A DNA stretch of 64,000 bases from Paramesorhizobium leguminum (GCF_003217235.1 NZ_QJTF01000017.1:1-64000), one strand, 5' to 3'. Counted from the stretch's first letter, positions 17,614-27,122 are shown. Program-made: numbers and translations. Notes: a model not told the origin generated them from the sequence alone.

Positions 17614-19050
17614 ATGGCCGAAAAGCCGAACATCATTCTGATCATCACGGATCAGCAGCGGTATGATTCGATCGCCGCGCTGGGCTTTCCCTATGCCGTG
17701 ACGCCCAATCTCGACGCGCTGGTCGAAAAGGGGGTGGCGTTCAGCAATTGCCACATCACCGCGCCAAGCTGCGTGCCATCCCGCGCCAGCCTGTTCACCG
17801 GCTATTACCCGCACACATCAGGCGTTCTCGCCAATGGCCAGAAATGGCAGCGGACATGGGTGGAGCAATTGCGCAGTGCTGGCTATCGCTGCGTCAACAT
17901 CGGCAAAATGCACACCATTCCTTATAATGCGGATTCCGGTTTCCATGAGCGCTATGTCGTGGAGAACAAGGACCGCTATATGGAAGGCCGCTGGTACTTC
18001 GACGAATGGGACAAGGCGCTCGCCGCCAACGGCCTCGTCAAGCAGCAGCGCGAAACGTACCGGGAGCGCGACGACTACCGCGACCGGCTCGGCTGCTTCG
18101 ACTGGGAACTGCCGGAAGACCTGCACGCGGACGCATTTGTCGGCAACATGGCGAAATGGTGGGTGAATACCTATCCCCTGAGCGAGCCGTTGTTTTTGCA
18201 GGTGGGCTTTCCCGGCCCGCATCCGCCCTTCGATCCGCCGGCGCGGTTTTCCGAGCCTTACCTGAAACGGAACGACCTTCCGCTTCCCTCACCGACGAAG
18301 GAAGAGCTGGATTCCCTGCATCAGGAATTGAAGGACAAGCGCCAGCACGATGTCGAAGTCGATCACGACTCCGTCGTCTGGAGCCTAGATCCGACACCTG
18401 ACCAGATGCAACGGCTCTGGGCGCATTATCTGGGCAACGTCACGCTGATCGACGAGAAGGTTGGGGAATTGCTGGAGGCGCTGAAGGCGAGGGGCTATCT
18501 GGAGGACGCCATCGTCATTTTCACCTCTGATCATGGCGAGTGCCTGGGCGAGCACGGCCTCATACAGAAATGGTCGATGTACGACGCAGTCACGCGCGTG
18601 CCGACCGTGATCTGGTCGACGGCGAACCGGTTCGAGGGCGGGCGCTCCATTGACGGGCTTTGCCAGCTTTTCGACCTGGGGCCGACCATCCTCGAATATG
18701 CCGGTATTACCCCCCAGGAATCCTTCGAGGCCCGGAGCTTGAAGCCGGCATTGGAGGGGAGGGGATGGACACCGCGCACCCATGTATTCTGCGAGCAGAT
18801 CGGCGACGTGGCGATGGCAGGCGGTGTCGAGTTCATGACCGGTGTTCGAAGCGATCGATGGAAGCTCGTTCACTTCAAGGGCTCGGACGATGGCCAGCTT
18901 TTCGATCTTGAGAACGATCCGAAGGAAGTGAACAATCTCTGGAACGACCCTGCTTGCGCCGAGCAAAAGCGGGAGCTTCTGGACGTAATGCGTGACTGGC
19001 TGATCGAGTCGAACTTCAAGACGCGCGATGTCATGATGGATGCCCGATGA
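17614..19050 (+). CDS. Type I (formylglycine) sulfatase
   Basis: A 478-aa sulfatase of the alkaline phosphatase superfamily. The N-terminus NIILIITDQQRYD supplies the metal-binding aspartate. The signature SCVPSRASLFTGYYPHTSG carries C51 of the CxPSR site, the cysteine converted to formylglycine by the enzyme encoded upstream. The C-terminal metal site is in FTSDHGECLGEHGL. No signal peptide is seen, so it appears cytoplasmic. It looks closer to choline-sulfatase or phosphonate-monoesterase-like enzymes than to GAG sulfatases, but the substrate is not certain. GGAGGAGAGG precedes ATG 17614; the earlier in-frame start at 17518 is unlikely. Confidence 0.92.
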   Translation: MAEKPNIILIITDQQRYDSIAALGFPYAVTPNLDALVEKGVAFSNCHITAPSCVPSRASLFTGYYPHTSGVLANGQKWQRTWVEQLRSAGYRCVNIGKMHTIPYNADSGFHERYVVENKDRYMEGRWYFDEWDKALAANGLVKQQRETYRERDDYRDRLGCFDWELPEDLHADAFVGNMAKWWVNTYPLSEPLFLQVGFPGPHPPFDPPARFSEPYLKRNDLPLPSPTKEELDSLHQELKDKRQHDVEVDHDSVVWSLDPTPDQMQRLWAHYLGNVTLIDEKVGELLEALKARGYLEDAIVIFTSDHGECLGEHGLIQKWSMYDAVTRVPTVIWSTANRFEGGRSIDGLCQLFDLGPTILEYAGITPQESFEARSLKPALEGRGWTPRTHVFCEQIGDVAMAGGVEFMTGVRSDRWKLVHFKGSDDGQLFDLENDPKEVNNLWNDPACAEQKRELLDVMRDWLIESNFKTRDVMMDAR

Positions 19051-19085
19051 TCTGAACAGATGAATTTTTGTGGGGGAGGAGACCC

Positions 19086-19892
19086 ATGTCAGCGACCATG
19101 ACCGAGGAAAATTCCAAGGCGTCCACGAGGCCGTCCCTTCTGTCGCGTCCGATGGGCGTGCTGGCGATCAATGTTGCCGCTGTCGTCGCGGGCATCGCGC
19201 TTTGGGCCGCCGTGACTACGCAGGGGGTCGTTGGCCTGCCGACGCCGCTTGCCGTCGCTCATCAGGCTGTGATCCAGGCGCAAAACGGGCTTCTCTGGTC
19301 CGACGCCGCCGCAAGTCTTGGCCGGGTGTTCAGCGGTTTTGCGCTTGGAATCGCCGTCGCCATTCCGGTCGGCTTCCTGATGGGCTGGTACCGCACCGCC
19401 CGCGGCATCATCGAACCCTATGTCCAGTTCTTCCGCACGATCCCGCCGCTCGCCATCATTCCGCTCGCCATCGTGACCATGGGGATAGACGAAACCCCGA
19501 AGATATTCGTCATATTCCTGGCGTCGTTCCTGTCGAGCGTGATTGCGACCTATCAGGGCGTCGTCAACGTGGACAAGACGTTGATCAACGCCGCCCGGGT
19601 TCTCGGCGCCAACGATTTTGCCATCTTCCGGCGCGTCATCGTGCCAGCGTCGCTGCCCTATATCATGGTCGGCGTCCGTATCGGGCTCGGCTCGTCCTGG
19701 GCGACCGTGGTGGCGGCGGAACTGATCGCCGCCCAGTCCGGGCTCGGCTTCAGGATGCAGCAGGCCCAGCTCTACTATGATCTTCCGACGATTTTCGTGA
19801 GCCTTATCGCCATAGGCGTGCTCGGTCTCATCATGGACCGGATCGTCATCACCCTGGATAATACGATGACCGCCTGGCAGGAAAAGCTATGA
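19086..19892 (+). CDS. ABC transporter permease, SsuC/TauC type
   Basis: A 268-aa inner-membrane permease with about six transmembrane helices. It has the BPD-type cytoplasmic loop ([18 protein letters not shown], followed by [18 protein letters not shown]), which contacts the ATPase. The SsuC/TauC/NitT type imports sulfonates, taurine, nitrate or related anions. GGGGGAGGAG precedes the ATG. It follows the sulfatase by 35 bases and overlaps the ATPase gene by 4 bases. The setting makes a sulfated organic compound the likely cargo. Confidence 0.92.
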   Translation: MSATMTEENSKASTRPSLLSRPMGVLAINVAAVVAGIALWAAVTTQGVVGLPTPLAVAHQAVIQAQNGLLWSDAAASLGRVFSGFALGIAVAIPVGFLMGWYRTARGIIEPYVQFFRTIPPLAIIPLAIVTMGIDETPKIFVIFLASFLSSVIATYQGVVNVDKTLINAARVLGANDFAIFRRVIVPASLPYIMVGVRIGLGSSWATVVAAELIAAQSGLGFRMQQAQLYYDLPTIFVSLIAIGVLGLIMDRIVITLDNTMTAWQEKL

Positions 19893-20659
19893 GCATCAAA
19901 ATCTCGTTCCAGAACGTCACCAAGACTTATTTCTTCGCCGGGCAGAATTCCTTCAACGCGCTGCAGAGTTTGAACCTCGATATCGAAGATGGCGAGTTCA
20001 TCACCGTGGTCGGTCCATCAGGCTGCGGCAAGTCGACCGCCATGAACATCGCCGCTGGTCTGACGACTCCGTCTTCGGGGCAGGTGCTTGTAGACAACGT
20101 GCCGGTAAAAGGGCCGGGACCTGAACGCGGCGTAATCTTCCAGCAATATGCGCTGTTCCCATGGCTGACGGTTCGCGAGAATGTCGAGTTCGGGCTGAAG
20201 ATCGCCCGTCATCCGAAGATGGAACGCCGCAGGATCGCCGATCGCTTCATCGGCCTCGTCGGCCTCACCGATTTCGCGGATGCGCTGCCCAAGACACTGT
20301 CGGGCGGCATGAAGCAGCGCTGCGCCATTGCCCGCGCCTATGCGGTCAACCCGAAGATTTTGCTCATGGACGAGCCGTTCGGAGCACTCGATGCTTTGAC
20401 CCGCGTCCAGCTTCAGGATCAACTGCTCGCCACATGGGAAGCGGAGCGGCGCACGGTCATGTTCATCACCCACGATGTCGATGAGGCGGTCTATCTGGCG
20501 AGCCGCGTCGTCGTCATGGCCGCCCGTCCGGGGCGGCTTCACAAGATCGTTCCGGTCGATCTGCCCTATCCGCGCACCGAGGAAATGCGCCTTTCGCCGG
20601 AATTCTCGAACCTACGCAATGAGGTCTGGCGGTCCGTCTATCACCCGGCCACCGCCTGA
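19889..20659 (+). CDS. ABC transporter ATP-binding protein, SsuB/TauB type
   Basis: A 256-aa ATPase. Walker A is [12 protein letters not shown] (about residues 47-58), the Q-loop is in [12 protein letters not shown], the signature is [15 protein letters not shown], Walker B is [13 protein letters not shown] and the switch histidine is in [12 protein letters not shown]. The FPWLT Q-loop and the overall length are typical of the nitrate/sulfonate/taurine group. It overlaps the permease gene at ATGA, and the binding-protein gene follows at 36 bases. Confidence 0.94.
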   Translation: MSIKISFQNVTKTYFFAGQNSFNALQSLNLDIEDGEFITVVGPSGCGKSTAMNIAAGLTTPSSGQVLVDNVPVKGPGPERGVIFQQYALFPWLTVRENVEFGLKIARHPKMERRRIADRFIGLVGLTDFADALPKTLSGGMKQRCAIARAYAVNPKILLMDEPFGALDALTRVQLQDQLLATWEAERRTVMFITHDVDEAVYLASRVVVMAARPGRLHKIVPVDLPYPRTEEMRLSPEFSNLRNEVWRSVYHPATA

Positions 20660-20695
20660 CCTCACATAATCAGCTTTCAGAGGGAGGAATGAAAC

Positions 20696-21673
20696 ATGCT
20701 GACGAGACGAAATCTGATGAAATCCACGGCGGCGGTTGCTGCCGCAAGCGTATTTTCCATCGGCGGAAGGGCGCGGGCCCAGTCCGCCGACATGACCATC
20801 GGCTACATCGCCGACTTTCCCAACGCCAGCGTGCTGGCGATTGCCGAGGACCAGAAGCTTTGGGAAGCCGAGGGCATCACGCCATCGGTGAAAGTCTTTA
20901 CCAACGGTCCTATCCAGATCCAGGCGATGGGCGCGGGCAGCCTCAACTTCGGCACCATCGGTCCCGGCGCGCTCTGGCTTCCGGCGAGCGGCCGCGCCAA
21001 GGTGGTCGGCGTCAACGATATCGGCTTTTCCGACCGCGTCATCGCTCACAGCGGCATCAGCTCCATTGCGGGCCTCAAGGGCAAAAAGGTCGGCGTACCG
21101 CAGGGTACGTCCGGCGATATGATCCTGCGGCTGGCGCTGACCAAAGCCGGCATGACGGTCAACGACATTCAAGTCGTGCCGATGGACCCATCGACGGTGG
21201 TCGCCGCCTTCACCTCGAAGCAGATCGATGGCGCCGGCATCTGGTATCCGCTGATCGACACGATCAGGCCGCGCGTTCCCGACATGAAGGAAATCGCCTC
21301 CAACCAGGATTTCTATCCGGAGACGTCATTCATCAACACCTTCGTCGCCCGCAATGAGATTGTGGCGGAGAATCCCGACCTCGTGAAGAAATTCCTCCGC
21401 GTCATGAAAAAGGCGATGGACTATCGTATGGGCGATCTCGACCGAACCATTGAAATCACGACGGCTTTCCTCAATGCGCCGGCCGCCGCGACGGACAAAG
21501 TCGCCCGAAGCCGCAAGATGCTGACCGCGAGGGAACTGGACACCTTTACCAAGGACGGCACCGTCAACAAATGGCTTGATGATTTCAACAGGATGTTCGT
21601 GGAATTCGGAACAGTGAAAGATCCGCTGCCGCCGGAACAATTCTATACGGGCGATCTCTTTGTGAATGCCTGA
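20696..21673 (+). CDS. ABC substrate-binding protein, NitT/TauT type
   Basis: A 325-aa periplasmic binding protein. The signal TRRNLMKSTAAVAAASVF carries a twin arginine, so export may use the Tat route, with cleavage probably after ARA-Q near residue 29. The mature part has the NMT1/SsuA-like fold (NASVLAIAEDQKLWEAEGI, GSLNFGTIGPGALWL). It is the last gene of the sulfatase-permease-ATPase unit and defines its substrate specificity. A sulfate ester or sulfonate is the likely ligand; this is inference from neighbours. Confidence 0.9.
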   Translation: MLTRRNLMKSTAAVAAASVFSIGGRARAQSADMTIGYIADFPNASVLAIAEDQKLWEAEGITPSVKVFTNGPIQIQAMGAGSLNFGTIGPGALWLPASGRAKVVGVNDIGFSDRVIAHSGISSIAGLKGKKVGVPQGTSGDMILRLALTKAGMTVNDIQVVPMDPSTVVAAFTSKQIDGAGIWYPLIDTIRPRVPDMKEIASNQDFYPETSFINTFVARNEIVAENPDLVKKFLRVMKKAMDYRMGDLDRTIEITTAFLNAPAAATDKVARSRKMLTARELDTFTKDGTVNKWLDDFNRMFVEFGTVKDPLPPEQFYTGDLFVNA

Positions 21674-21678
21674 GAGTA

Positions 21679-21707
21679 AAACCGGCCGGTTTCAAACCGG
21701 TCGGTTT
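21679..21707. repeat. Two tandem AAACCGGyCGGTTT palindromes
   Basis: AAACCGGCCGGTTT (21679-21692) is a perfect 14-bp palindrome and AAACCGGTCGGTTT (21694-21707) is a near-perfect second copy one base later. They start five bases after the binding-protein stop. They resemble TetR-family operators but no TetR gene is nearby; an mRNA 3' stem-loop is another option. Confidence 0.45.
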
Positions 21708-21813
21708 CAACCGTGCGCAGCTCGGCCTCTTTTTTCGGCCTTCTGTTTCACCCCGGTCCGCCTGCCATCTCCAGAGATAATGATATTCGATGATCTGTCC
21801 GGCCTTTGGAAAA

Positions 21814-22044
21814 TCAGCGGCCACGGAAATGATCCTCTACGCCCTTGTCCCAAAGCTTGCCCAATTCTTCCGGCATATCTGCACCATCGATAGATACTTG
21901 CTGATTTGCGCTTCTGGTAAGCGCCTCGTAGCGTTCCATCGACATGACAACATAACGAGGCTTTCGGTGCTTGGTTATAGCGACTGGAGCGACGGACGCA
22001 GCCGAAATGCCCCGCCTACGACAGGCGATATACCTACCGATCAT
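21814..22044 (-). pseudogene. Phd/YefM-type antitoxin remnant without toxin
   Basis: The frame contains APVAITKHRKPRYVVMSMER followed by YEAL, the core of Phd/YefM antitoxins (normally about 80 aa, with an N-terminal V-T-x-x-x-x-x-N-x-G-R-Y segment). IGRY is present at the start but the bases upstream give no open frame for the expected first 10 residues, so the gene appears N-terminally damaged. No Doc, YoeB or RelE-like toxin follows on the same strand. It is probably a decayed locus. The remaining parts of 21708-22230 contain only a GntR-type palindrome. Confidence 0.55.
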
Positions 22045-22176
22045 GATCTATCTGCGACGTAACCCCGACCAACGGCATCTTCGCGGCGAGCGGCAGGCTC
22101 GCCATGTAGATTTACCGCATTGGCAATATGCTCGCATGATTAATCGCGGAATGCACTGTCTGCAAATTAACTATTT

Positions 22177-22190
22177 ACTGACATGTCAGT
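22177..22190. promoter_or_regulatory. Palindrome ACTGACATGTCAGT, candidate GntR operator
   Basis: A perfect 14-bp palindrome 40 bases before the DapA-like start codon. It is flanked by direct repeats of TGCAAAT (22161-22167 and 22193-22199). The next gene but one encodes a GntR regulator, which is the likely ligand. Confidence 0.5.
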
Positions 22191-22230
22191 GTGTGCAAAT
22201 CTATGGCTCACTCTTGGGGAGGAGGTAGTT

Positions 22231-23133
22231 TTGCCGCAACACCATTCCGGGCAGGAGCGCTTCGGGCTCTCCGTGGCGCTTACGACGCCATTCGATGAAA
22301 ACGGGAATATCGATTTTGGCCGGGCAGTCGCCCATGCGCGCTGGTGCCTGGAAAACGGTTGCTCCAGCGTCACACTTTTCGGCACGACCGGCGAGGGCGC
22401 ATCGATTGCGGATGCAGAGCGGGGTGTATTGATTGATGCGCTGGTTGCGGGCCGTGTCCCCGCCAGCGCCATCGTTGCAGGCGTCATGGAAAACTCGATA
22501 GCCGATGCCTGTCGTCAGGCTGTGGAGGCCCTGCAGCGCGGTTGCAAGAGCATCCTTCTTGCGCCGCCGTCCTATTACAAGAACCTGTCGGACGACGGGC
22601 TTTTTGCCTGGTTCTCGGCGGTCTTCAACGGGCTTGGCGCTGCAGCGCGTGGCATTATCCTCTACAATATTCCGTCCGTAACTGCTGTGGAATTGTCGGT
22701 TGATCTCGTCAGCCGCTTGCGCGCCGCGTTCGGCGCGGTCATCGCCGGCGTGAAGGATTCTTCCGGCAATTGGGGCTATACGGAGAAGCTTCTTGCCGCG
22801 CATAAGGACATCGCAATCCTGATCGGCGATGAACGCGATCTGGCTGCCGGTGTGCGCCTTGGCGGGCAGGGGGCTATTTCGGGCATGGCCAATCTGGTGC
22901 CTCACCGCATGTTGCCGATGGTGTACGATGGCCGTGACGATGCGGAACTGGTCGCCGCGGTGCGTGAACTTTTGACCTATCCGGTTACGCCGGCGGTCAA
23001 GGCCATGCTGGCGCGCCGCACGAAGGATCAGGCCTGGCGCCGTGTCCGTGCGCCGCTGGTTGCGCTTGATGATGCGGATTTCGATGCGATCAGTCGTGTA
23101 TTCGACCGGCTGAATATGGCAAAAGCGGCCTGA
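22231..23133 (+). CDS. DapA-like (dihydrodipicolinate synthase family) lyase
   Basis: A 300-aa TIM-barrel lyase of the DHDPS/NAL family. It has the substrate-binding FGTTGEGAS, the catalytic tyrosine in ILYNIPS and the Schiff-base lysine in AGVKDSSGNW. TTG 22231 is preferred as start, with GGGGAGGAGG 5 bases upstream. The family cleaves or forms pyruvate-derived bonds or dehydrates keto sugar acids. It lies with a GntR regulator and a sugar-type importer, so a catabolic aldolase or dehydratase role is more likely than lysine synthesis. Exact substrate unknown. Confidence 0.88.
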   Translation: MPQHHSGQERFGLSVALTTPFDENGNIDFGRAVAHARWCLENGCSSVTLFGTTGEGASIADAERGVLIDALVAGRVPASAIVAGVMENSIADACRQAVEALQRGCKSILLAPPSYYKNLSDDGLFAWFSAVFNGLGAAARGIILYNIPSVTAVELSVDLVSRLRAAFGAVIAGVKDSSGNWGYTEKLLAAHKDIAILIGDERDLAAGVRLGGQGAISGMANLVPHRMLPMVYDGRDDAELVAAVRELLTYPVTPAVKAMLARRTKDQAWRRVRAPLVALDDADFDAISRVFDRLNMAKAA

Positions 23134-23146
23134 GAGAGGTGCGTCG

Positions 23147-23806
23147 GTGGACGATACGAGCGAACCGGTAAAGTTACGGGACAAGGCTTATCAGAGCTTC
23201 ACCCGGCATTTGCTGGCGCGTGACTTTCATCCGGGACAGTTCGTTTCGCAGCGCCAGCTGGTGACGATGACCGGGCTTCCGCTGGGTGCAATCCGGGAAC
23301 TCATTCCACGCCTTGAAGCCGAAGGGCTTATCAAGACCGTGCCGCAACGCGGATTGCAGATCGCGCATATCGACCTCAATCTCATCCGCGAGGCGTTCCA
23401 GTTCCGTCTCTTCATCGAGAAGGAGTCGGTCGCGCTCTTCTGCCAGTCGGCTTCCGATGAGCTGCTGCGTTCCCTGCGCGCCGAGCATGAGGAAACACTG
23501 GAACGGGCAAAAGCCGAAGGTGAAACGCCGGAGCTTGAAAAACGGGCGCAGACTATCGACTGGAACCTCCATGACACGATTGTCGGCTCGCTCGACAATG
23601 AGATCATCTGGCGCGCCTACCAGACGAATACGATCAAGATGCGCCTCATCAATCAGGAGCGCTTTCGCATTACCGGGCGGGTGATCCCCGTCATGCAGGA
23701 ACATCTGGCTGTGCTTGACGCAATCGAAACGCGCGATCCGCGGAAAGCCATGGATGCCATTGCCGTTCACATCAACAATGCAAGGAAACTCGCATTGCAG
23801 ATCTGA
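23147..23806 (+). CDS. GntR-family regulator (FCD type)
   Basis: A 219-aa GntR regulator. The winged helix lies at about residues 12-75 (FVSQRQLVTMTGLPLGAIRE, VPQRGLQIAHI) and the rest is an all-helical FCD ligand domain with the usual metal-site residues (LHDTIVGSLDN, HLAVLDAI, VHINNA). The start is GTG 23147, 13 bases after the lyase stop. It is placed to sense an intermediate of the lyase-transporter pathway and probably binds the palindrome at 22177-22190. Confidence 0.9.
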   Translation: MDDTSEPVKLRDKAYQSFTRHLLARDFHPGQFVSQRQLVTMTGLPLGAIRELIPRLEAEGLIKTVPQRGLQIAHIDLNLIREAFQFRLFIEKESVALFCQSASDELLRSLRAEHEETLERAKAEGETPELEKRAQTIDWNLHDTIVGSLDNEIIWRAYQTNTIKMRLINQERFRITGRVIPVMQEHLAVLDAIETRDPRKAMDAIAVHINNARKLALQI

Positions 23807-23869
23807 ATATGTGGAACCGAAGGCGCCGCTGGAGGAGCAGCTTCGCCGGGAAAAGAGGGAGGAGTAGAA

Positions 23870-25204
23870 ATGAAATTGTTTCATCCAACGCGCCGCCAGT
23901 TTCTGGCGGGGTCAGCGGCCATTGCGGCGTCAGGCATGACGGGCGTCAGCCCAAGCTTCGCGGCGTCATCGGTCGACTGGAAGAAATATGCCGGCACCAC
24001 GCTCGAAGTGAATCTGGTCAAGAGCCCGCGCGGCGCGATCCTTCAGAAGTACCAGAAGGAATTCGAGGAATTGACCGGGATCAAGGTCAATTCCGAGCAG
24101 ACGCCGGAGCAGCAGCAGCGCCAGAAGGCGGTGATCGAGCTGACATCCGGCCGTCCGAGCTTCGACGTCATCCATATCAGCTATCATGTGCAAAAGCGCC
24201 AGTTTGAGAAGGGCGGCTGGCTGGCTGATCTCTCGGGCTTCATGAAAGACCCCACGCTGACTGACGCGTCATTGACGGAAGATGATTTTGCAAGCGCCGG
24301 CCTCGCCTTTGCCAAGGATGCCAATGGCCGCTTCGGTTCGCTGCCGTTCTCGGTGGACTACTGGATCGTCTATTGGAACAAGGAGCTCCTCGCCGCCAAG
24401 GGCATCGAATATCCTGGGACATTCGAGGAACTCGTCACCGCAGCCGAGGCGCTGACCGACCCGGCCACCAACACCTACGGTTTCGTGGCGCGCGGCATGA
24501 AGAACGCCAACGTTCCGGTCTGGACCAGCCTCATGCTGGGCTATGGCAAGCAGTCGGTCGATGCCGGCGGAAATCTGCAGACGGATTCGGCGGAGGCCGT
24601 CGAGGCGGCAAAACTCTATCAGCGCCTGATGACCAAATCCGCGCCTCCCGGCGTTGCCGGCTTCAACTGGGCGGAATGCCAGTCGAGCTTTTTGCAGGGC
24701 AAGGTGGGTATGTGGCTCGACGGCATCGGCTTCGCGCCGCCGCTGGAAGACCCGAACAAGTCGCGGGTGGTCGGCAAGGTCGGCTACGGCGTCATTCCGG
24801 CTGGGCCAAAGGCGCAGGCCGCGCCTACGACGGGCGACGGCATCGGCGTCGTCGAAGCCTCCACCAAGAGGGAAGCGGCCTATCTCTACTGCCAGTGGGC
24901 CATTTCCAAGGAAATGGGCGCGCGCCTGCTGCAAACGGGTTCCGGCGTTCCGTTCCGCAAGTCGATCGTCAATGACGAGGCGGTGCGCAAGGGCGTCACC
25001 ATGCCGGAGGGATGGGTGGAAGCGCTTTCGAAATCGGCGCCGATCAGCCAGCTTTGCCTGCCGGTCATCGTGCCGGTCACGGAGTTCCGCGATATCATGG
25101 GCGTCGGTCTTACCAATCTTCTCAGCGGTGCCGAACCGGAAGCTGAAATGAAGCGGGCAACGGAAGAATTCCGCCCCGTGCTGGCGCGGAGTGAAGGAAA
25201 ATGA
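23870..25204 (+). CDS. ABC sugar-type extracellular solute-binding protein
   Basis: A 444-aa family-1 solute-binding protein. The signal peptide has a twin-arginine motif (TRRQFLAGSAAIAASG) with likely cleavage after SFA-A near residue 31, so Tat export is plausible. The mature part shows the family pattern EQTPEQQQRQKAVIELTSGR and PSFDVIHISYHV, then GKVGMWLDGIGFAP. It begins an importer cassette with two permeases; it overlaps the first permease by 4 bases. Ligand probably a sugar or polyol; not identifiable. Confidence 0.9.
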   Translation: MKLFHPTRRQFLAGSAAIAASGMTGVSPSFAASSVDWKKYAGTTLEVNLVKSPRGAILQKYQKEFEELTGIKVNSEQTPEQQQRQKAVIELTSGRPSFDVIHISYHVQKRQFEKGGWLADLSGFMKDPTLTDASLTEDDFASAGLAFAKDANGRFGSLPFSVDYWIVYWNKELLAAKGIEYPGTFEELVTAAEALTDPATNTYGFVARGMKNANVPVWTSLMLGYGKQSVDAGGNLQTDSAEAVEAAKLYQRLMTKSAPPGVAGFNWAECQSSFLQGKVGMWLDGIGFAPPLEDPNKSRVVGKVGYGVIPAGPKAQAAPTTGDGIGVVEASTKREAAYLYCQWAISKEMGARLLQTGSGVPFRKSIVNDEAVRKGVTMPEGWVEALSKSAPISQLCLPVIVPVTEFRDIMGVGLTNLLSGAEPEAEMKRATEEFRPVLARSEGK

Positions 25205-26151
25205 ACTCCGCCGCCCCGATAGCAGCAACAAGGGACAGGCAAGGAAAAGCCACCGCCAGGATGGCTCCCTCCGCCAAGCCCGGCAAGAGCCTGATAAAGC
25301 CGAGCTACTGGCCGTTTGTCCTTCCCGCCTTGATTACCGTCGGGGCGGTGATCGTCTTTCCATGGCTGTTCACCCTCTGGATGAGCGTCCATCAATGGCA
25401 GCTCGGCGGTATCAAGAGCTTCGTCGGCTTCGACAATTTCATCCGCCTGGCAGGCGACGCCCGGTTCTGGGATTCGATGTGGCATACGATCGTCTACACG
25501 GTCCTGTCCGTGGTGGCGCCGATGGTGCTCGGCACGATCGCGGCGCTTGTCTTCGATAGCAAGCTGCCGATGCGCGGGCTGTTGCGCGGCATCTTCGTCA
25601 TGCCGATGATGGCGACGCCCGTCGCGGTCGCCTTGGTCTGGACCATGATGTATCACCCGCAGCTGGGCGTGCTGAACTATCTGCTTTCACTCGTCGGCAT
25701 CGGCCCGCAGGAATGGATATTCAATCAGAACACCGTCATTCCATCGCTGGTCGCAGTGGAGACATGGCAGTGGACGCCGCTGGTCATGCTGATCGTGCTG
25801 GGCGGCCTTGCCTCCATGCCGCGCGACCCGTTTGAAAGCGCTGAGATCGACGGCGCCAATGGCTGGCAGAAATTCCGCTATATCACGCTGCCGATGATCC
25901 TGCCTTTCATCATGGTGGCCGTCATCATCCGCTCCATCGATGCGCTTAAAAGCTTCGATATCATCTATGCGATGACGCAGGGCGGCCCAGGCACTGCATC
26001 GGAAACCATCAATATCTATCTCTATAACGTGGCGTTCTCCTATTACGATATTGGCTATGCCTCGGCGATCGCCGTGGTCTTCTTCATTATCATCATCGCC
26101 ATGTCGCTGATCCTGCTGGCATTACGGCAACGAACGAAGTGGGGCAACTGA
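25201..26151 (+). CDS. ABC sugar-type permease (MalF/UgpA-like)
   Basis: A 316-aa inner-membrane permease with six helices. The cytoplasmic EAA-type loop is SAEIDGANGWQKFRYITLPM, and the typical QGGPGTAS segment is near the C-terminus. It pairs with the permease encoded 3 bases downstream. The 5' end overlaps the binding-protein stop (ATGA). No ATPase follows, so the pair must use an ATPase encoded elsewhere. Confidence 0.92.
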   Translation: MNSAAPIAATRDRQGKATARMAPSAKPGKSLIKPSYWPFVLPALITVGAVIVFPWLFTLWMSVHQWQLGGIKSFVGFDNFIRLAGDARFWDSMWHTIVYTVLSVVAPMVLGTIAALVFDSKLPMRGLLRGIFVMPMMATPVAVALVWTMMYHPQLGVLNYLLSLVGIGPQEWIFNQNTVIPSLVAVETWQWTPLVMLIVLGGLASMPRDPFESAEIDGANGWQKFRYITLPMILPFIMVAVIIRSIDALKSFDIIYAMTQGGPGTASETINIYLYNVAFSYYDIGYASAIAVVFFIIIIAMSLILLALRQRTKWGN

Positions 26152-26154
26152 GCC

Positions 26155-26979
26155 ATGGCACGCAAATCGATCCTGTCGAAGCTCGGCACCGCGCTTCTCG
26201 TCTTCGTCATCGTTTCGCCCGCGATCTTCTTCTTCGTCTGGATGTTGTCGCTTTCGCTCAAATACGAGATCGACAACGGCGCCTATCCGCCGATCCTGAT
26301 CCCGGAGCGTTTCGCCTGGTCGAACTATACGCAGATATTCGCAGAGAACGATTTCCTGCTTTATTTCTGGAATAGCCTTCTGGTGACCGGCATGGCTACA
26401 TTGCTTGCCCTTCTTGTCGGTGTGCCCGCAGGCTACGGCATCGCGCGGCTCAAGGCGCATAAGTCGGCGGTCGTCATCATGATCGCCCGCATGACGCCGG
26501 GCTTGTCCTATCTGATCCCGCTGTTCCTGTTGTTCCAGACGCTCGGCCTGCTCGGCACGCTCTGGCCGCAGATCATCATTCATCTGGTCGTGACCGTTCC
26601 CATCGTGATCTGGATCATGATCGGCTATTTCGAGGCGACGCCGATGGAACTGGAAGAAGCAGCCCAGATCGACGGCGCCAACGCCTGGCAGGTGTTCAGG
26701 CTGGTGGCGCTGCCTATCGCCAAGCCGGGCATCGTGGTGTCACTCATCCTTGCGGTGATCTTCTCCTGGAACAATTTCGTCTTCGGCATCGTGCTGGCAA
26801 GCCGCGAGACACGCACCCTGCCGGTCGCGGTCTACAACATGCTGTCCTTTGAACAGGTGAGCTGGGGTCCGCTTGCCGCCGCCGCCCTCGTGGTCACGCT
26901 GCCGGTCCTTTTGCTCACCGTCCTCGCCCAGCGCCAGATTGTCGCCGGACTTACAGCCGGTGCTGTCAAAGGCGGCTGA
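26155..26979 (+). CDS. ABC sugar-type permease (MalG/UgpE-like)
   Basis: A 274-aa permease of the MalG type with six helices. The loop ELEEAAQIDGANAWQVFRLV is the site that docks to the ATPase, followed by LPIAKPGIVVSLIL. It forms the second half of the membrane channel with the product of 25201-26151. The cassette ends here. The next 180 bases hold no gene except the operator of the following toxin-antitoxin unit. Confidence 0.92.
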   Translation: MARKSILSKLGTALLVFVIVSPAIFFFVWMLSLSLKYEIDNGAYPPILIPERFAWSNYTQIFAENDFLLYFWNSLLVTGMATLLALLVGVPAGYGIARLKAHKSAVVIMIARMTPGLSYLIPLFLLFQTLGLLGTLWPQIIIHLVVTVPIVIWIMIGYFEATPMELEEAAQIDGANAWQVFRLVALPIAKPGIVVSLILAVIFSWNNFVFGIVLASRETRTLPVAVYNMLSFEQVSWGPLAAAALVVTLPVLLLTVLAQRQIVAGLTAGAVKGG

Positions 26980-27122
26980 TGTAGAGACCTGGATAACGAT
27001 GCGGGCTAGGCGGAGCGGACTGCCTCCGACACCCTTCGGGCTCCGCTTCGACTTGCGCTCACCTTGGCCTCCCTCGTAGGCATATTACGCCCGCAGTGGA
27101 CAGCGGGGCACGGAAGGGCTAT

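Noticed and set aside
26980-27122. Possible mobile-element end in the gap before the first toxin-antitoxin unit
   Set aside because: GC-rich stretch without terminal repeats or transposase similarity.
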